Source: Flavobacteriales bacterium (GTDB lineage: Bacteria; Bacteroidota; Bacteroidia; NS11-12g; UBA955). Taken from it: a stretch of 20,223 bases of DNA. Below are positions 7,515 to 14,945 of this stretch, piece after piece. The stretch spans positions 1-20,223 of the forward strand of contig CANFVI010000013.1 of NCBI GenBank assembly GCA_947450405.1, given 5' to 3'. A program made the position numbers and the translations under genes. The notes beneath the pieces are model-generated. The model saw only the letters and a list, made by a program, of their open reading frames with translations. It was not told the origin of the DNA and searched no databases. Numbering within the stretch: the first letter of the stretch is position 1; each line of letters begins with the position of its first letter.

Positions 7515-8564
7515 TTAAAAGAAATTGATGGTTGGGAAATCTTCGTTGGATTTTTGGTAATCGTCTATAGATCCAATATCATTCCAATATCCGTGAATAG
7601 GAAAGCTTATAACTGATTTTTTTGAGGCAATTAATTGATCAGCGAAATCGGTAGCATTATAGAATGTGTTTTGAGGGATATTATCAATTAAACTAGAGTT
7701 GAATAAATAAAAGCCAGCATTTGCAAAATAAGTATAAGTTGGTTTTTCGGCAATTGCAGTGATATTAATCCCTTCATTTTCTAGAACAGCATAAGGCAAT
7801 GTCACTTTATGCGGAATTGTTGCAATACTTAATTCTGCATTTGTAGTTAAATGCCTTAAATACATTTCTTCAAAATCAATATTGCTCAACAAATCAGCAT
7901 TGAATAAAAGTGTGTGTTTGGTGCTGATTTCAGGTATCAATGACAAGGCGCCAATTGTTCCTAGGGGTTCGTTTTCTTCTATGTACTTTATGTTGCAATT
8001 TAAATTGGAACCGTCGCCAAAATAATCTTTGATTTGCTCTTTTAAATAATTTACACAGATGAAAATATCTTTAATTCCATAAGAAATTAATCTTCTAATA
8101 TTAATTTCCAGAATTGGTAAATTACCAACTTTTAACATTGGCTTTGGCGTGTTTATAGTGAGGGGTCTTAATCTATTGCCAAATCCACCAGCCATTATTA
8201 CTGCCGTTAGAGGTAAATAACTTTTTAATTGATTGAAATTTAATATATCAATCAATTCATTTTTAGAATTTAATAGAGGTAAAATGAAAATTTGCTTTTC
8301 TCTCCAAATTCTAAATTGTTCTATGGATACCTGACCTTCCTCAATGAACTTAAAGTTTTTAAAAGCAAACGTTTCGGCATTTTGATTAAAATCTATTCCA
8401 TTTAACAATCCCCTACGAATATCTCCATCGGTGATTGTTCCCATTACCTGATTTTCAGAATTCAATACAAAAACAGTTCTCAAATGGTATGGTAAGTTTA
8501 ATTTTTCCAATGCCAATGAAATTGGGTCATTATAATTTATTGTATGGGCAGAAATATCAATCAT
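7515..8564 (-). CDS. CBS-domain nucleotidyltransferase (PtmE-like sugar-1-phosphate guanylyltransferase)
   Basis: Protein of 349 aa with two parts. Residues about 1-115 look like a CBS pair (TDGDIRRGL at 45-53 is a typical CBS end). Residues about 119-349 are an NTP_transferase domain with AGGFGNRLRPLT (125-136) and PKPM (140-143). This architecture is that of Campylobacter PtmE, which makes the GDP-linked glucosamine precursor of the legionaminic acid pathway, so the nucleotide is probably GTP and the sugar GlcN(Ac)-1-P. The CBS pair may sense an adenine nucleotide. It overlaps the epimerase gene by eight bases and touches neuA without a gap, placing it firmly in the cluster. Confidence 0.82.
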   Translation of the reverse strand: MIDISAHTINYNDPISLALEKLNLPYHLRTVFVLNSENQVMGTITDGDIRRGLLNGIDFNQNAETFAFKNFKFIEEGQVSIEQFRIWREKQIFILPLLNSKNELIDILNFNQLKSYLPLTAVIMAGGFGNRLRPLTINTPKPMLKVGNLPILEINIRRLISYGIKDIFICVNYLKEQIKDYFGDGSNLNCNIKYIEENEPLGTIGALSLIPEISTKHTLLFNADLLSNIDFEEMYLRHLTTNAELSIATIPHKVTLPYAVLENEGINITAIAEKPTYTYFANAGFYLFNSSLIDNIPQNTFYNATDFADQLIASKKSVISFPIHGYWNDIGSIDDYQKSNEDFPTINFF

Positions 8565-9693
8565 GTAAATAGCGGTTTTTTAAAATAGTATTTTGAACTT
8601 CATTGCAAATTAATTCCGCAGTATTGCCGCTTCCATAAATTTGAATTTTTGTGTTTTCATATGTGTTATTGATGTTGTTCCTAACCGCATCAATAATTTG
8701 TTGTTTCTGAATATGCGTATTGAAAATATTTGGAGTAATAATTCTTCCAGTTTGTCTTTCACCCAAATTAATTACTGTAGTTGGGAAATACGAAGCTTCC
8801 ACAAAACCACTAGAAGTATTGCCCACCATCATTTTGCAATATTTCATTGCAGAAAGGTAGCCAATTGTACCGAGATTTTCTGTGGTAATGATATTGGGGT
8901 TTGACGCTGCTAGTTTTTCAAATGAACTTCGAATAATTGCTCCGCCTGTGTCGCTGTTAGGCATAGTAATGAGAATTTGGAATTCAGTAAGTTCAGAAAA
9001 CGCATCGCAAATTTCTTTAGCGTAAAGTGTATTTGATTCATAGTTTACAGTTTCCGGGTGGAAAGTGCATAAAATGGTTGGCTTTGCAAAATTAACACCT
9101 GTTTTAATTAGTAAATCCTCAATATTTAACAACGGCAATCGTTCCAAATTATCTATGCTCAAATGCCCAAAATTAAATACATTTCCCGAATGAGATGTAA
9201 GTTCAATTACCCTATTCTTATAGGCTTCACATGCTGTAAAATGGTATTTAGACATTACACTTAAAGCATGTCTTAAACAGTCGTCAATGGCCCCTTCCGT
9301 TTTTTCGCCACCATACAAATGGGCAATTTTTACTTGAAAAGGAACCGAGGCTGAAACAGCAGCAAACATTTCATAACGATCGCCTAAACAAAACACCAAA
9401 TCAAATTGATTTGATTGCCAGAATTTGGAAAATTGCAATAAGGTATTTCCCATTGCGTCGGAAATGTCTTTTGGCGAATCACCCAACGCAAATGTATTTT
9501 CTATTCTGTGTTGCACTTTAAACCCATCTGCTAAAATTTGATTCACTGTGTATCCATATTTTTCAGATAAATGCGTACCAAATGCGATGATTTCAATATG
9601 AGAATTGGGTAGCAAGTTCAATGCTTTAATCAACGGATAATAAATACTGTAATCAGCCCTTGAACTTGTTAGTATTCCAATTTTAACACTCAT
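8557..9693 (-). CDS. neuC: hydrolysing nucleotide-sugar 2-epimerase (NeuC/LegG family)
   Basis: Enzyme of 378 aa that removes the nucleotide and inverts C2, producing the free ManNAc-type hexose for the synthase. The N terminus has TSSRADYSIYYPLIKAL (9-25), as in NeuC. GDRYEMFA (about 104-111), YGGEKTEGAIDD (about 127-138), GNTSSGFVEA (about 290-299) and NLGERQTGR (about 309-317) are family landmarks. With LegB and LegC present, the expected substrate is the GDP-linked 2,4-diamino-2,4,6-trideoxy sugar (LegG role) rather than UDP-GlcNAc. A good -7 box lies just before the start, and the gene overlaps the next one by eight bases. Confidence 0.87.
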   Translation of the reverse strand: MSVKIGILTSSRADYSIYYPLIKALNLLPNSHIEIIAFGTHLSEKYGYTVNQILADGFKVQHRIENTFALGDSPKDISDAMGNTLLQFSKFWQSNQFDLVFCLGDRYEMFAAVSASVPFQVKIAHLYGGEKTEGAIDDCLRHALSVMSKYHFTACEAYKNRVIELTSHSGNVFNFGHLSIDNLERLPLLNIEDLLIKTGVNFAKPTILCTFHPETVNYESNTLYAKEICDAFSELTEFQILITMPNSDTGGAIIRSSFEKLAASNPNIITTENLGTIGYLSAMKYCKMMVGNTSSGFVEASYFPTTVINLGERQTGRIITPNIFNTHIQKQQIIDAVRNNINNTYENTKIQIYGSGNTAELICNEVQNTILKNRYLHD

Positions 9694-9700
9694 ATTGTTG

Positions 9701-9708
9701 CAAATCTA
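9701..9708 (-). promoter_or_regulatory. internal -7 box before the epimerase gene
   Basis: On the minus strand TAGATTTG matches TAnnTTTG fully and ends seven bases before the ATG at 9693. It sits in the 27-base gap after the HAD gene, one of only two gaps inside the cluster. No TTG is seen at -33. Confidence 0.45.
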
Positions 9709-9720
9709 TTTAATTATTGG

Positions 9721-10362
9721 TTATAGTGTTTGAAAATAATTAAATGCTTCTTGAATTGAAGAAAAGGATTGAACATTTTTATGATTCGATTCGTCGCCAA
9801 TTAAAATTCCGTGACTTCCATTTTTTACACCCTGCTCAAGGTCGTTTTCATATCTATCTCCTACAAAAATGCAATCCTCCCAAGAAACATTTAATTGATT
9901 TAATATTCCATTAAAAGCATCCAATGATGGTTTTTCATTTTGAAATATTCTTGCAGGTACAAAATGGCAATTATCCTTATTTGTTAAATTCAAACAATTC
10001 CATTTGTTATTTTGTGCCGTAATTATTCCATTTGTGAGAATGGCAATTTTAAGATTGTTATTTAGGCAATATTCAAACCATTCATTTATTCCTGAATTTG
10101 GATTGATTGTACATTCAATTGAAATAAACAATTGAAAAAGTTGATTGTGATAAGTTTCATTAAATAAATTAACCTCTTCTAAAGCGAATTTGAAAATATC
10201 CTTTTTGTTAAAACGATAGTAATCAAAGTTGTCAAATAAAAATTCAAATACTTGAAAATTAATCTTATTTGCATCGCAAAATTGATTAAAAACACAGTGA
10301 AAATAGTCCGACTCTGAATAAATTGTATTGTCTAAATCAAATATTACAGTGTTTGCTTTCAT
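9721..10362 (-). CDS. HAD-superfamily phosphatase
   Basis: Predicted Mg-dependent phosphohydrolase of 213 aa. From the chosen ATG at 10362, HAD motif I is FDLDNT (D9, D11), motif II is LTNG, motif III lysine is in NEKPS, and motif IV is VGDRYENDLEQG. It resembles the N-acylneuraminate-9-phosphatase/YjjG branch. An upstream TTG at 10377 is also in frame, but the ATG forms an exact ATGA overlap with the synthase stop (10359-10362), so I prefer it. The synthase coupling suggests a phosphorylated pathway intermediate as substrate, but a hydrolysing-epimerase route needs no phosphatase, so the role is open. Confidence 0.75.
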   Translation of the reverse strand: MKANTVIFDLDNTIYSESDYFHCVFNQFCDANKINFQVFEFLFDNFDYYRFNKKDIFKFALEEVNLFNETYHNQLFQLFISIECTINPNSGINEWFEYCLNNNLKIAILTNGIITAQNNKWNCLNLTNKDNCHFVPARIFQNEKPSLDAFNGILNQLNVSWEDCIFVGDRYENDLEQGVKNGSHGILIGDESNHKNVQSFSSIQEAFNYFQTL

Positions 10363-11378
10363 TGAATATGTTCCCAACTTAAGGCGGTTTGACGGGGAAT
10401 TGCAGTTTTTACAGTTTTTCCAATAAATTCATCGATAAACATGGGAGATATTCCTGATTCTGGACGTAAAATCACTAGGTTTTCCATGCTCAATATTTCA
10501 CCGGCTTCAATATCCCTCGAAGAAAAAATGCTGCGTCTAGCAATAAACTTATTTTTACCTTCACTTGGCGAAGTTGTTTTCACTTTTGAACCCAATGCAA
10601 TTTCGATATTTCGTATGCCATCTACCAAAGCTTTGAATTCTGAGGGATCTAATGACGCCTGTTGATCCGGACCTGGTAAACTTTTATCGGTAGTGAAGTG
10701 CTTTTCAATTACAGTGGCACCAAGCGCAACGGCAGCAATTGAAATATCAATTCCTGGGGTATGATCGCTATAGCCATATTTAATTCCAAGTTTGTTTCCC
10801 ATTTCAACCATGGCCAATAAATTTACATCTGCAATGGGACTTGGATATTCAGTATTGCATTGTAAAACTGTAATTTGGTCTTTTGTTTGTCCACTTGCCA
10901 AAAGCGCATTTACTGCGTCTTCAACTTCTTCCATGGTGGCCATTCCTGTTGAAATATATACTTGAGATGCCCTTTGCGCAATCGCTCTTAAGTAAGGCAA
11001 ATTGGTAATTTCTCCTGAAGGAATTTTATAAATGGTTTCACCCATTTTTGTTAAATAATCTAAACTTTTTAAATCGAAAGCCGTAGATAAAAATATTTTG
11101 CCACGCTTTTCGACTTCTTGTTTGAGAAATGGGAAAATATCATGAGTAAAATGGAATTTACGCGACATTTCCAATTGACTTTCGTCTGCATTTCCAGTAG
11201 TTACCTTTTGGTAATCCGCTTTAGGTGCGGTAGACGTTTGAACCAATTCAGGTATTGCAGTTTGGAACTTTATTGCATCTACTCCGCATTTAGAAGCAGC
11301 GTCTATCATTTCAACCGCCAATTCAAAATCAGCATTGTGGTTCACTCCAATTTCAGCTATTATAAATGTTTTATTCAT
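10359..11378 (-). CDS. neuB: nonulosonic acid synthase (NeuB/LegI family)
   Basis: Aldol-type synthase of 339 aa that condenses phosphoenolpyruvate with a ManNAc-like hexose to give the nine-carbon sugar. The N-terminal barrel shows IIAEIGVNHN near 6-15, KFQT near 38-41, YKIPSGEITNLPYL, QCNTEYPSP, YSDHTPG and EKHFTTD. The C-terminal SAF (antifreeze-like) domain is present from RRSIFSSRDIEAGE to the end. I start at the ATG at 11378, which overlaps the ATP-grasp stop by eight bases; a TTG five codons upstream is less likely. Cluster context favours legionaminate synthase (LegI), but sequence motifs alone do not exclude Neu5Ac as the product. Confidence 0.88.
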   Translation of the reverse strand: MNKTFIIAEIGVNHNADFELAVEMIDAASKCGVDAIKFQTAIPELVQTSTAPKADYQKVTTGNADESQLEMSRKFHFTHDIFPFLKQEVEKRGKIFLSTAFDLKSLDYLTKMGETIYKIPSGEITNLPYLRAIAQRASQVYISTGMATMEEVEDAVNALLASGQTKDQITVLQCNTEYPSPIADVNLLAMVEMGNKLGIKYGYSDHTPGIDISIAAVALGATVIEKHFTTDKSLPGPDQQASLDPSEFKALVDGIRNIEIALGSKVKTTSPSEGKNKFIARRSIFSSRDIEAGEILSMENLVILRPESGISPMFIDEFIGKTVKTAIPRQTALSWEHIQ

Positions 11379-12306
11379 GAATATATCCTTCAAAATAATG
11401 TTCTCTAAAACTTCTAACCATCAATGTATTCGTTTTGAAAGAGAATTTAGGTATTTCTAATTTTAAATAATCACACAAAACAATCTCAAACCATGGAACC
11501 CCAGCACCCCATGTGGTAAGCATTGCTCCTCCAAATCTTGGATTCACTTCCATCGTGTAAATTTCTTTCGTCTGTGAATCTTCAATAAATTGAACGGTAA
11601 TTGCGCCTTTAATACCAGCTTGATTTGCAAGAATTTTACAGGCATTATTAATTTTATCATTTTCAACAGTAAGGCTTTTTACAGCTTCGCCGCCTAAAGT
11701 TTCAAGTCGTTTTCTAATTCCAAAAAATTGAAAATCGCTGTTTAATGCAATATATCCATCAACCGAGTATTCTTGTCCTTTGATGCAGTTTTGAATCTCG
11801 TAGTTTTTAGATTGATCTGACGCTAAAAATTCGTCAAGTTCATTTTGTTCATTGAAAAATATTAAGCCTTTGCTTGCAGAGCCCTTGTCTGGCTTGGCAA
11901 TTGCTGGTATTTTATTTCCGAAACCTGCTGTTGGCATTCCAATTGATTCAAAAAAGAGGTTAGAGGTCTTTTTGCTGAAAAAAGTTTGGCATTGGGAATA
12001 ATCTGAAGTTGGTGTAAAAACAAAATCTGTTAATTGAGCCAAAAGTTCAACCGCATGGTCATGATAAGGAATGGTAATTTCAATTTGATTTTCTGAAATT
12101 GTTTTTTTGATATCATTTAGGATGTTTGGGTCTGAAAACTTCAAACCTTGAAATACAGTTGCAATTTTCTCAATAGGCAAACCGAATCCCATTTCATAAG
12201 CGAATATATGAATTTCAATGCCCAATTTTTTGCCAGCGTCAATAAAACACTCAGCCGCAGAATATCTTTTTCCTCCACCGATGAAAAGTATGTTCAATTT
12301 TCTCAT
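11371..12306 (-). CDS. ATP-grasp carboxylate-amine ligase, unknown substrate
   Basis: Predicted ligase of 311 aa with the CarB/PylC-like ATP-grasp layout: an N-terminal Rossmann-like part (ILFIGGG, 6-12), the flexible ATP loop AKPDKGSASKG (137-147), and the Mg-binding MEVNPRFGG (252-260; E253, N255). Such enzymes join a carboxylate to an amine through an acyl phosphate. The ATG at 12306 forms an ATGA overlap with the aminotransferase stop; the frame is open 40 codons further upstream, but that stretch lies wholly inside the aminotransferase gene. It also overlaps the synthase gene by eight bases. Lying between the gene that makes the C4 amine and the synthase, it could acylate that amine. This is inference. 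Confidence 0.8.
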   Translation of the reverse strand: MRKLNILFIGGGKRYSAAECFIDAGKKLGIEIHIFAYEMGFGLPIEKIATVFQGLKFSDPNILNDIKKTISENQIEITIPYHDHAVELLAQLTDFVFTPTSDYSQCQTFFSKKTSNLFFESIGMPTAGFGNKIPAIAKPDKGSASKGLIFFNEQNELDEFLASDQSKNYEIQNCIKGQEYSVDGYIALNSDFQFFGIRKRLETLGGEAVKSLTVENDKINNACKILANQAGIKGAITVQFIEDSQTKEIYTMEVNPRFGGAMLTTWGAGVPWFEIVLCDYLKLEIPKFSFKTNTLMVRSFREHYFEGYIHE

Positions 12307-13478
12307 CTTGCGAAATATGGGCTGCTTGGAATATTGATTAAACGGGCTTGAATGTCTATTGCCGTTGAACAGTCCGTCATTACACAATTGTTTTCGAACA
12401 TGGGTAGGGTAAATAGCAATTCCCATCCTGGTCTACACATGGTTTTCTTGTCGTTTGCTAACTTTAAAAAGGCATCCCTTTCTTCTTTTGAGGGAAGTAA
12501 AATAGCGCACAGCCAATAATTGCTGTGTTGCTCATTTGGTTCCTTAAGGAACTGAATGTCTTTGAAATGTGAAAATAATTCCGTATATTGTTCTGTCAAC
12601 GTTCTTTTTTCTGCTAAAAACTCAGGAAGTTGTTCCAATTGAGCGCAGAGCAAGGCCGCATTGATATTTGGCATTCGGTAATTGTATCCAATTTGATCAT
12701 GGAAAAACTCCCATGCGTGGGGTACTTTTGCTTGTGTGGTTAGGTGTTTTGCTTTTTTTGCCAAAGTTTCATCTTGGGTTAAAATAACCCCACCACCACC
12801 CGAAGTAATGGTTTTATTGCCGTTAAAACTGATTGTTCCGAACTTTCCAAAAATGCCACTGTGTTTGCCTTTGTAATACGAACCCAAACTTTCTGCAGCA
12901 TCTTCCACTACGTCGATAAAATAATCGTTACAGATTTCAATGATTTTATCAATTTCTGCACAAAATCCAAACGTATGCATCGGTACACAAGCCCTAATTG
13001 CTTTTCCACTTTTTGTATGGATACAAATGTTGTTTTCTATATGGCACTCGGATTTTAAAAACCCTTGGAGTTTTTCTGGAGAAAGAGACAATGTATTTTT
13101 ATCAATATCAATAAATACCGGAGTAGCGCCGCAATAGGAAATGGCGTTAACCGTTGCAATAAATGAAAACGGTTGGGTAATAACCAAATCATTTTGCTCA
13201 ACATTGCATAATTTCAAGGCAATATGGAGCGCAGATGTTCCATTAGAACATGCAATCGCAAATTTAGACCCGGTGTACTCTGCCAAATCTAATTCTGCCC
13301 TGTCAACAAAGGGTCCAACACTAGAAACAAAAGTTGAATCTATACATTCATTGAGATATTTCTTTTCATTTCCTCTGAAATTTGGTGCATGCAATGGAAT
13401 AAATTCATTTTCTTTTGCATGGAAAATTTCTCGGATGTTTTTTATAATCTCTTGATATTCAATTGTATTTTCTTCCAT
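12303..13478 (-). CDS. legC: LegC-type PLP-dependent sugar aminotransferase
   Basis: DegT/DnrJ/EryC1/StrS aminotransferase of 391 aa that would place an amino group at C4 of the 4-keto-6-deoxy sugar made by LegB. SNGTSAL (78-84) binds the PLP phosphate, EDAAES (192-197) holds the aspartate that contacts the pyridine nitrogen, and FNGNKTITSGGGG (218-230) contains the Schiff-base lysine K222. The start region FIPLHAPNFRGNEKKYL (26-42) and length match the LegC family. It is the first gene of the minus-strand cluster, with a -7 box 52 bases upstream, and its stop overlaps the ATP-grasp start by ATGA. Confidence 0.86.
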   Translation of the reverse strand: MEENTIEYQEIIKNIREIFHAKENEFIPLHAPNFRGNEKKYLNECIDSTFVSSVGPFVDRAELDLAEYTGSKFAIACSNGTSALHIALKLCNVEQNDLVITQPFSFIATVNAISYCGATPVFIDIDKNTLSLSPEKLQGFLKSECHIENNICIHTKSGKAIRACVPMHTFGFCAEIDKIIEICNDYFIDVVEDAAESLGSYYKGKHSGIFGKFGTISFNGNKTITSGGGGVILTQDETLAKKAKHLTTQAKVPHAWEFFHDQIGYNYRMPNINAALLCAQLEQLPEFLAEKRTLTEQYTELFSHFKDIQFLKEPNEQHSNYWLCAILLPSKEERDAFLKLANDKKTMCRPGWELLFTLPMFENNCVMTDCSTAIDIQARLINIPSSPYFAR

Positions 13479-13530
13479 TGTTTGATTTTTGTACCTGAAA
13501 ATTTATATTATTATTTATAAACTGCGTTTA

Positions 13531-13538
13531 CAAAATTA
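13531..13538 (-). promoter_or_regulatory. -7 box of the nonulosonic acid operon
   Basis: On the minus strand TAATTTTG matches TAnnTTTG. The start site would fall near 13525, giving a leader of about 47 bases, longer than for other genes here. No clear TTG at -33; a TTTATG lies near that position. It is divergent from the adk promoter, and the two -33 regions share about 30 bases. Confidence 0.5.
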
Positions 13539-13546
13539 GCAGATTA

Positions 13547-13577
13547 TTGTCATTTACATAAACACTCCTTTACTTTG
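13547..13577 (+). promoter_or_regulatory. adk promoter
   Basis: TTG (13547-13549), 20 bases, then TTACTTTG (13570-13577) gives one of the two most complete -33/-7 pairs in the window, with one mismatch in the -7 box. It ends 12 bases before the ATG at 13590, so the leader would be under ten bases. Confidence 0.6.
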
Positions 13578-13589
13578 TACCCTCAAATT

Positions 13590-14165
13590 ATGCTAAATTT
13601 AATATTATTCGGCCCTCCAGGTGCAGGAAAAGGAACTCAAAGTGAAAAAATTTTGGTGAAATATAACTTAAAACATATTTCTACTGGTGACTTGTTAAGG
13701 GCAGAACGCAATGCAGGCACTGAACTTGGAAATCAAGCCAATGAATTTATTTCAAAAGGAGAATTGGTTCCAGATGCAGTTGTTATAGGTATGGTAAAGA
13801 ATTTTATGGCCGACAATACAGATGCCAAAGGATTTATATTTGATGGTTTTCCTAGAACAATTGCACAAGCAGAAGCTTTGGATTCAATGTTGACAGATTT
13901 CAATACGGAAATTTCAATCGTTTTGGGATTGGAAGTAAATGAAGACGAATTGGTAACTAGATTATTGTTACGCGGCCAAACTAGCGGGCGTGCCGATGAT
14001 CAAAGTGAAGATACTATTCGCAACCGTTTCCAAGAATATTTGAACAAAACTTTGCCAATTCAAAATTACTATTCAGCAAAAAATAAATATTTTGGTGTTG
14101 AAGGAATTGGTGAAATTGATCAAATATTTGAATCACTTTGCGATCATTTAGATAAAATATCTTGA
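13590..14165 (+). CDS. adk: adenylate kinase
   Basis: Cytosolic nucleotide kinase (ATP + AMP to 2 ADP), 191 aa from the ATG at 13590. The P-loop GPPGAGKGT is at 8-16, followed by STGDLLR, the AMP-site motif FDGFPRT and the LID arginine region RLLLRG. The LID is short and has no zinc-binding cysteines, as in the short adenylate kinases common in Bacteroidota. A TTG five codons upstream overlaps the -7 box, so it is rejected as the start. The YjjG-like gene follows 19 bases after the stop. Confidence 0.95.
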   Translation: MLNLILFGPPGAGKGTQSEKILVKYNLKHISTGDLLRAERNAGTELGNQANEFISKGELVPDAVVIGMVKNFMADNTDAKGFIFDGFPRTIAQAEALDSMLTDFNTEISIVLGLEVNEDELVTRLLLRGQTSGRADDQSEDTIRNRFQEYLNKTLPIQNYYSAKNKYFGVEGIGEIDQIFESLCDHLDKIS

Positions 14166-14184
14166 TCATATAAAATCCCTCAAA

Positions 14185-14913
14185 GTGGCAATTAAATGGA
14201 TTTTTTTAGATCTTGACAATACTTTGTGGGATTTCGATGGAAATGCAGAAGATGCATTGAATGTGTTGCACGATCGACATCAATTGAAACACCATACAGG
14301 GTATGAAGTAGATCAATTTGTTGCATTGTATAAAGATGTAAATCAAGCTTATTGGCTGCGTTATGAAAAAGGCGAAGTTGATAAAGAAACCTTAAGAACA
14401 AAGCGGTTTACCGATACTTTTGAATTAATGGGATTGCCTCATGCCTTGCAGCCAGAGAATATTTGGCAAGAGTATTTGGATATTTGTCCCAGAATGACCA
14501 AACTCATGCCTGGTGCTTTGGAGTGTTTGGAAATGCTTTCGACGAAGTTTAGAATCGGAATTCTAACCAATGGTTTTGAGGGAACGCAAACACTTAAATT
14601 ATCGGAATCTGGCATCGGAAATTTTGTGAATTATTTGCAAACCTCCGAAAGAGTAGGGCTGGCAAAGCCATCACTTGATTTTTTTCAATGGGCATTAAAT
14701 CATGCAAATATTGATTCCAAAGAAGCACTTTACATAGGAGATAATATCAATACTGATGTTCGTGGTGGGTTAAATGCCGGAATTCGAACCTATTGGTATA
14801 CCCCAGAAATTCAAGAAAATTCTATCCATGATAATATTATTAATCATGTACTTTTTGGCGGTATTGTGCAAGATTTATGTCATTGGTCGAATTCTATTGT
14901 AGCGGAATTCTAA
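14185..14913 (+). CDS. YjjG/YfnB-family HAD 5'-nucleotidase
   Basis: HAD phosphohydrolase of 242 aa, likely removing phosphate from non-canonical pyrimidine nucleotides. Motif I is FLDLDNT (D9, D11), motif II GILTNGF, motif III lysine in GLAKPS, motif IV IGDNINTDVRGG. The spacing and the segment around TSERVGLAKP match E. coli YjjG. It starts with GTG at 14185; there is no suitable ATG nearby, and the GTG gives a protein that aligns with the family start. It lies directly downstream of adk, which fits a nucleotide-related role. Confidence 0.83.
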   Translation: MAIKWIFLDLDNTLWDFDGNAEDALNVLHDRHQLKHHTGYEVDQFVALYKDVNQAYWLRYEKGEVDKETLRTKRFTDTFELMGLPHALQPENIWQEYLDICPRMTKLMPGALECLEMLSTKFRIGILTNGFEGTQTLKLSESGIGNFVNYLQTSERVGLAKPSLDFFQWALNHANIDSKEALYIGDNINTDVRGGLNAGIRTYWYTPEIQENSIHDNIINHVLFGGIVQDLCHWSNSIVAEF

Positions 14914-14932
14914 TTATCTCAATACAATTGAT

Positions 14933-14940
14933 TATTTTTG
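14933..14940 (+). promoter_or_regulatory. -7 box of the T9SS-secreted protein gene
   Basis: TATTTTTG matches TAnnTTTG and ends five bases before the ATG at 14946. It lies in the 32-base gap after the nucleotidase stop. No -33 TTG at normal spacing. If active, the transcript would be practically leaderless. Confidence 0.5.
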
Positions 14941-14945
14941 TGGGA

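Noticed and set aside
12307..12426. 40-codon N-terminal extension of the ATP-grasp frame
   Set aside because: It lies wholly inside the aminotransferase gene. The extension has no family resemblance, while the ATG at 12306 starts directly before the Rossmann strand and gives an ATGA overlap.
4934..13478. Pseudaminic acid pathway or plain Neu5Ac pathway
   Set aside because: No PseB, PseC, PseG or PseH features are seen, and a plain Neu5Ac pathway would not need a 4,6-dehydratase and a C4 aminotransferase. LegB and LegC families point to a legionaminic-type sugar.
13575..13589. TTG start five codons upstream of the adk ATG
   Set aside because: The TTG lies inside the -7 box of the adk promoter, and adenylate kinases normally begin just before the P-loop as with the ATG at 13590.
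14877..14945. 23-codon N-terminal extension of the T9SS-secreted protein
   Set aside because: It overlaps the nucleotidase gene, covers the -7 box and would place residues before a clear signal peptide that begins at 14946.
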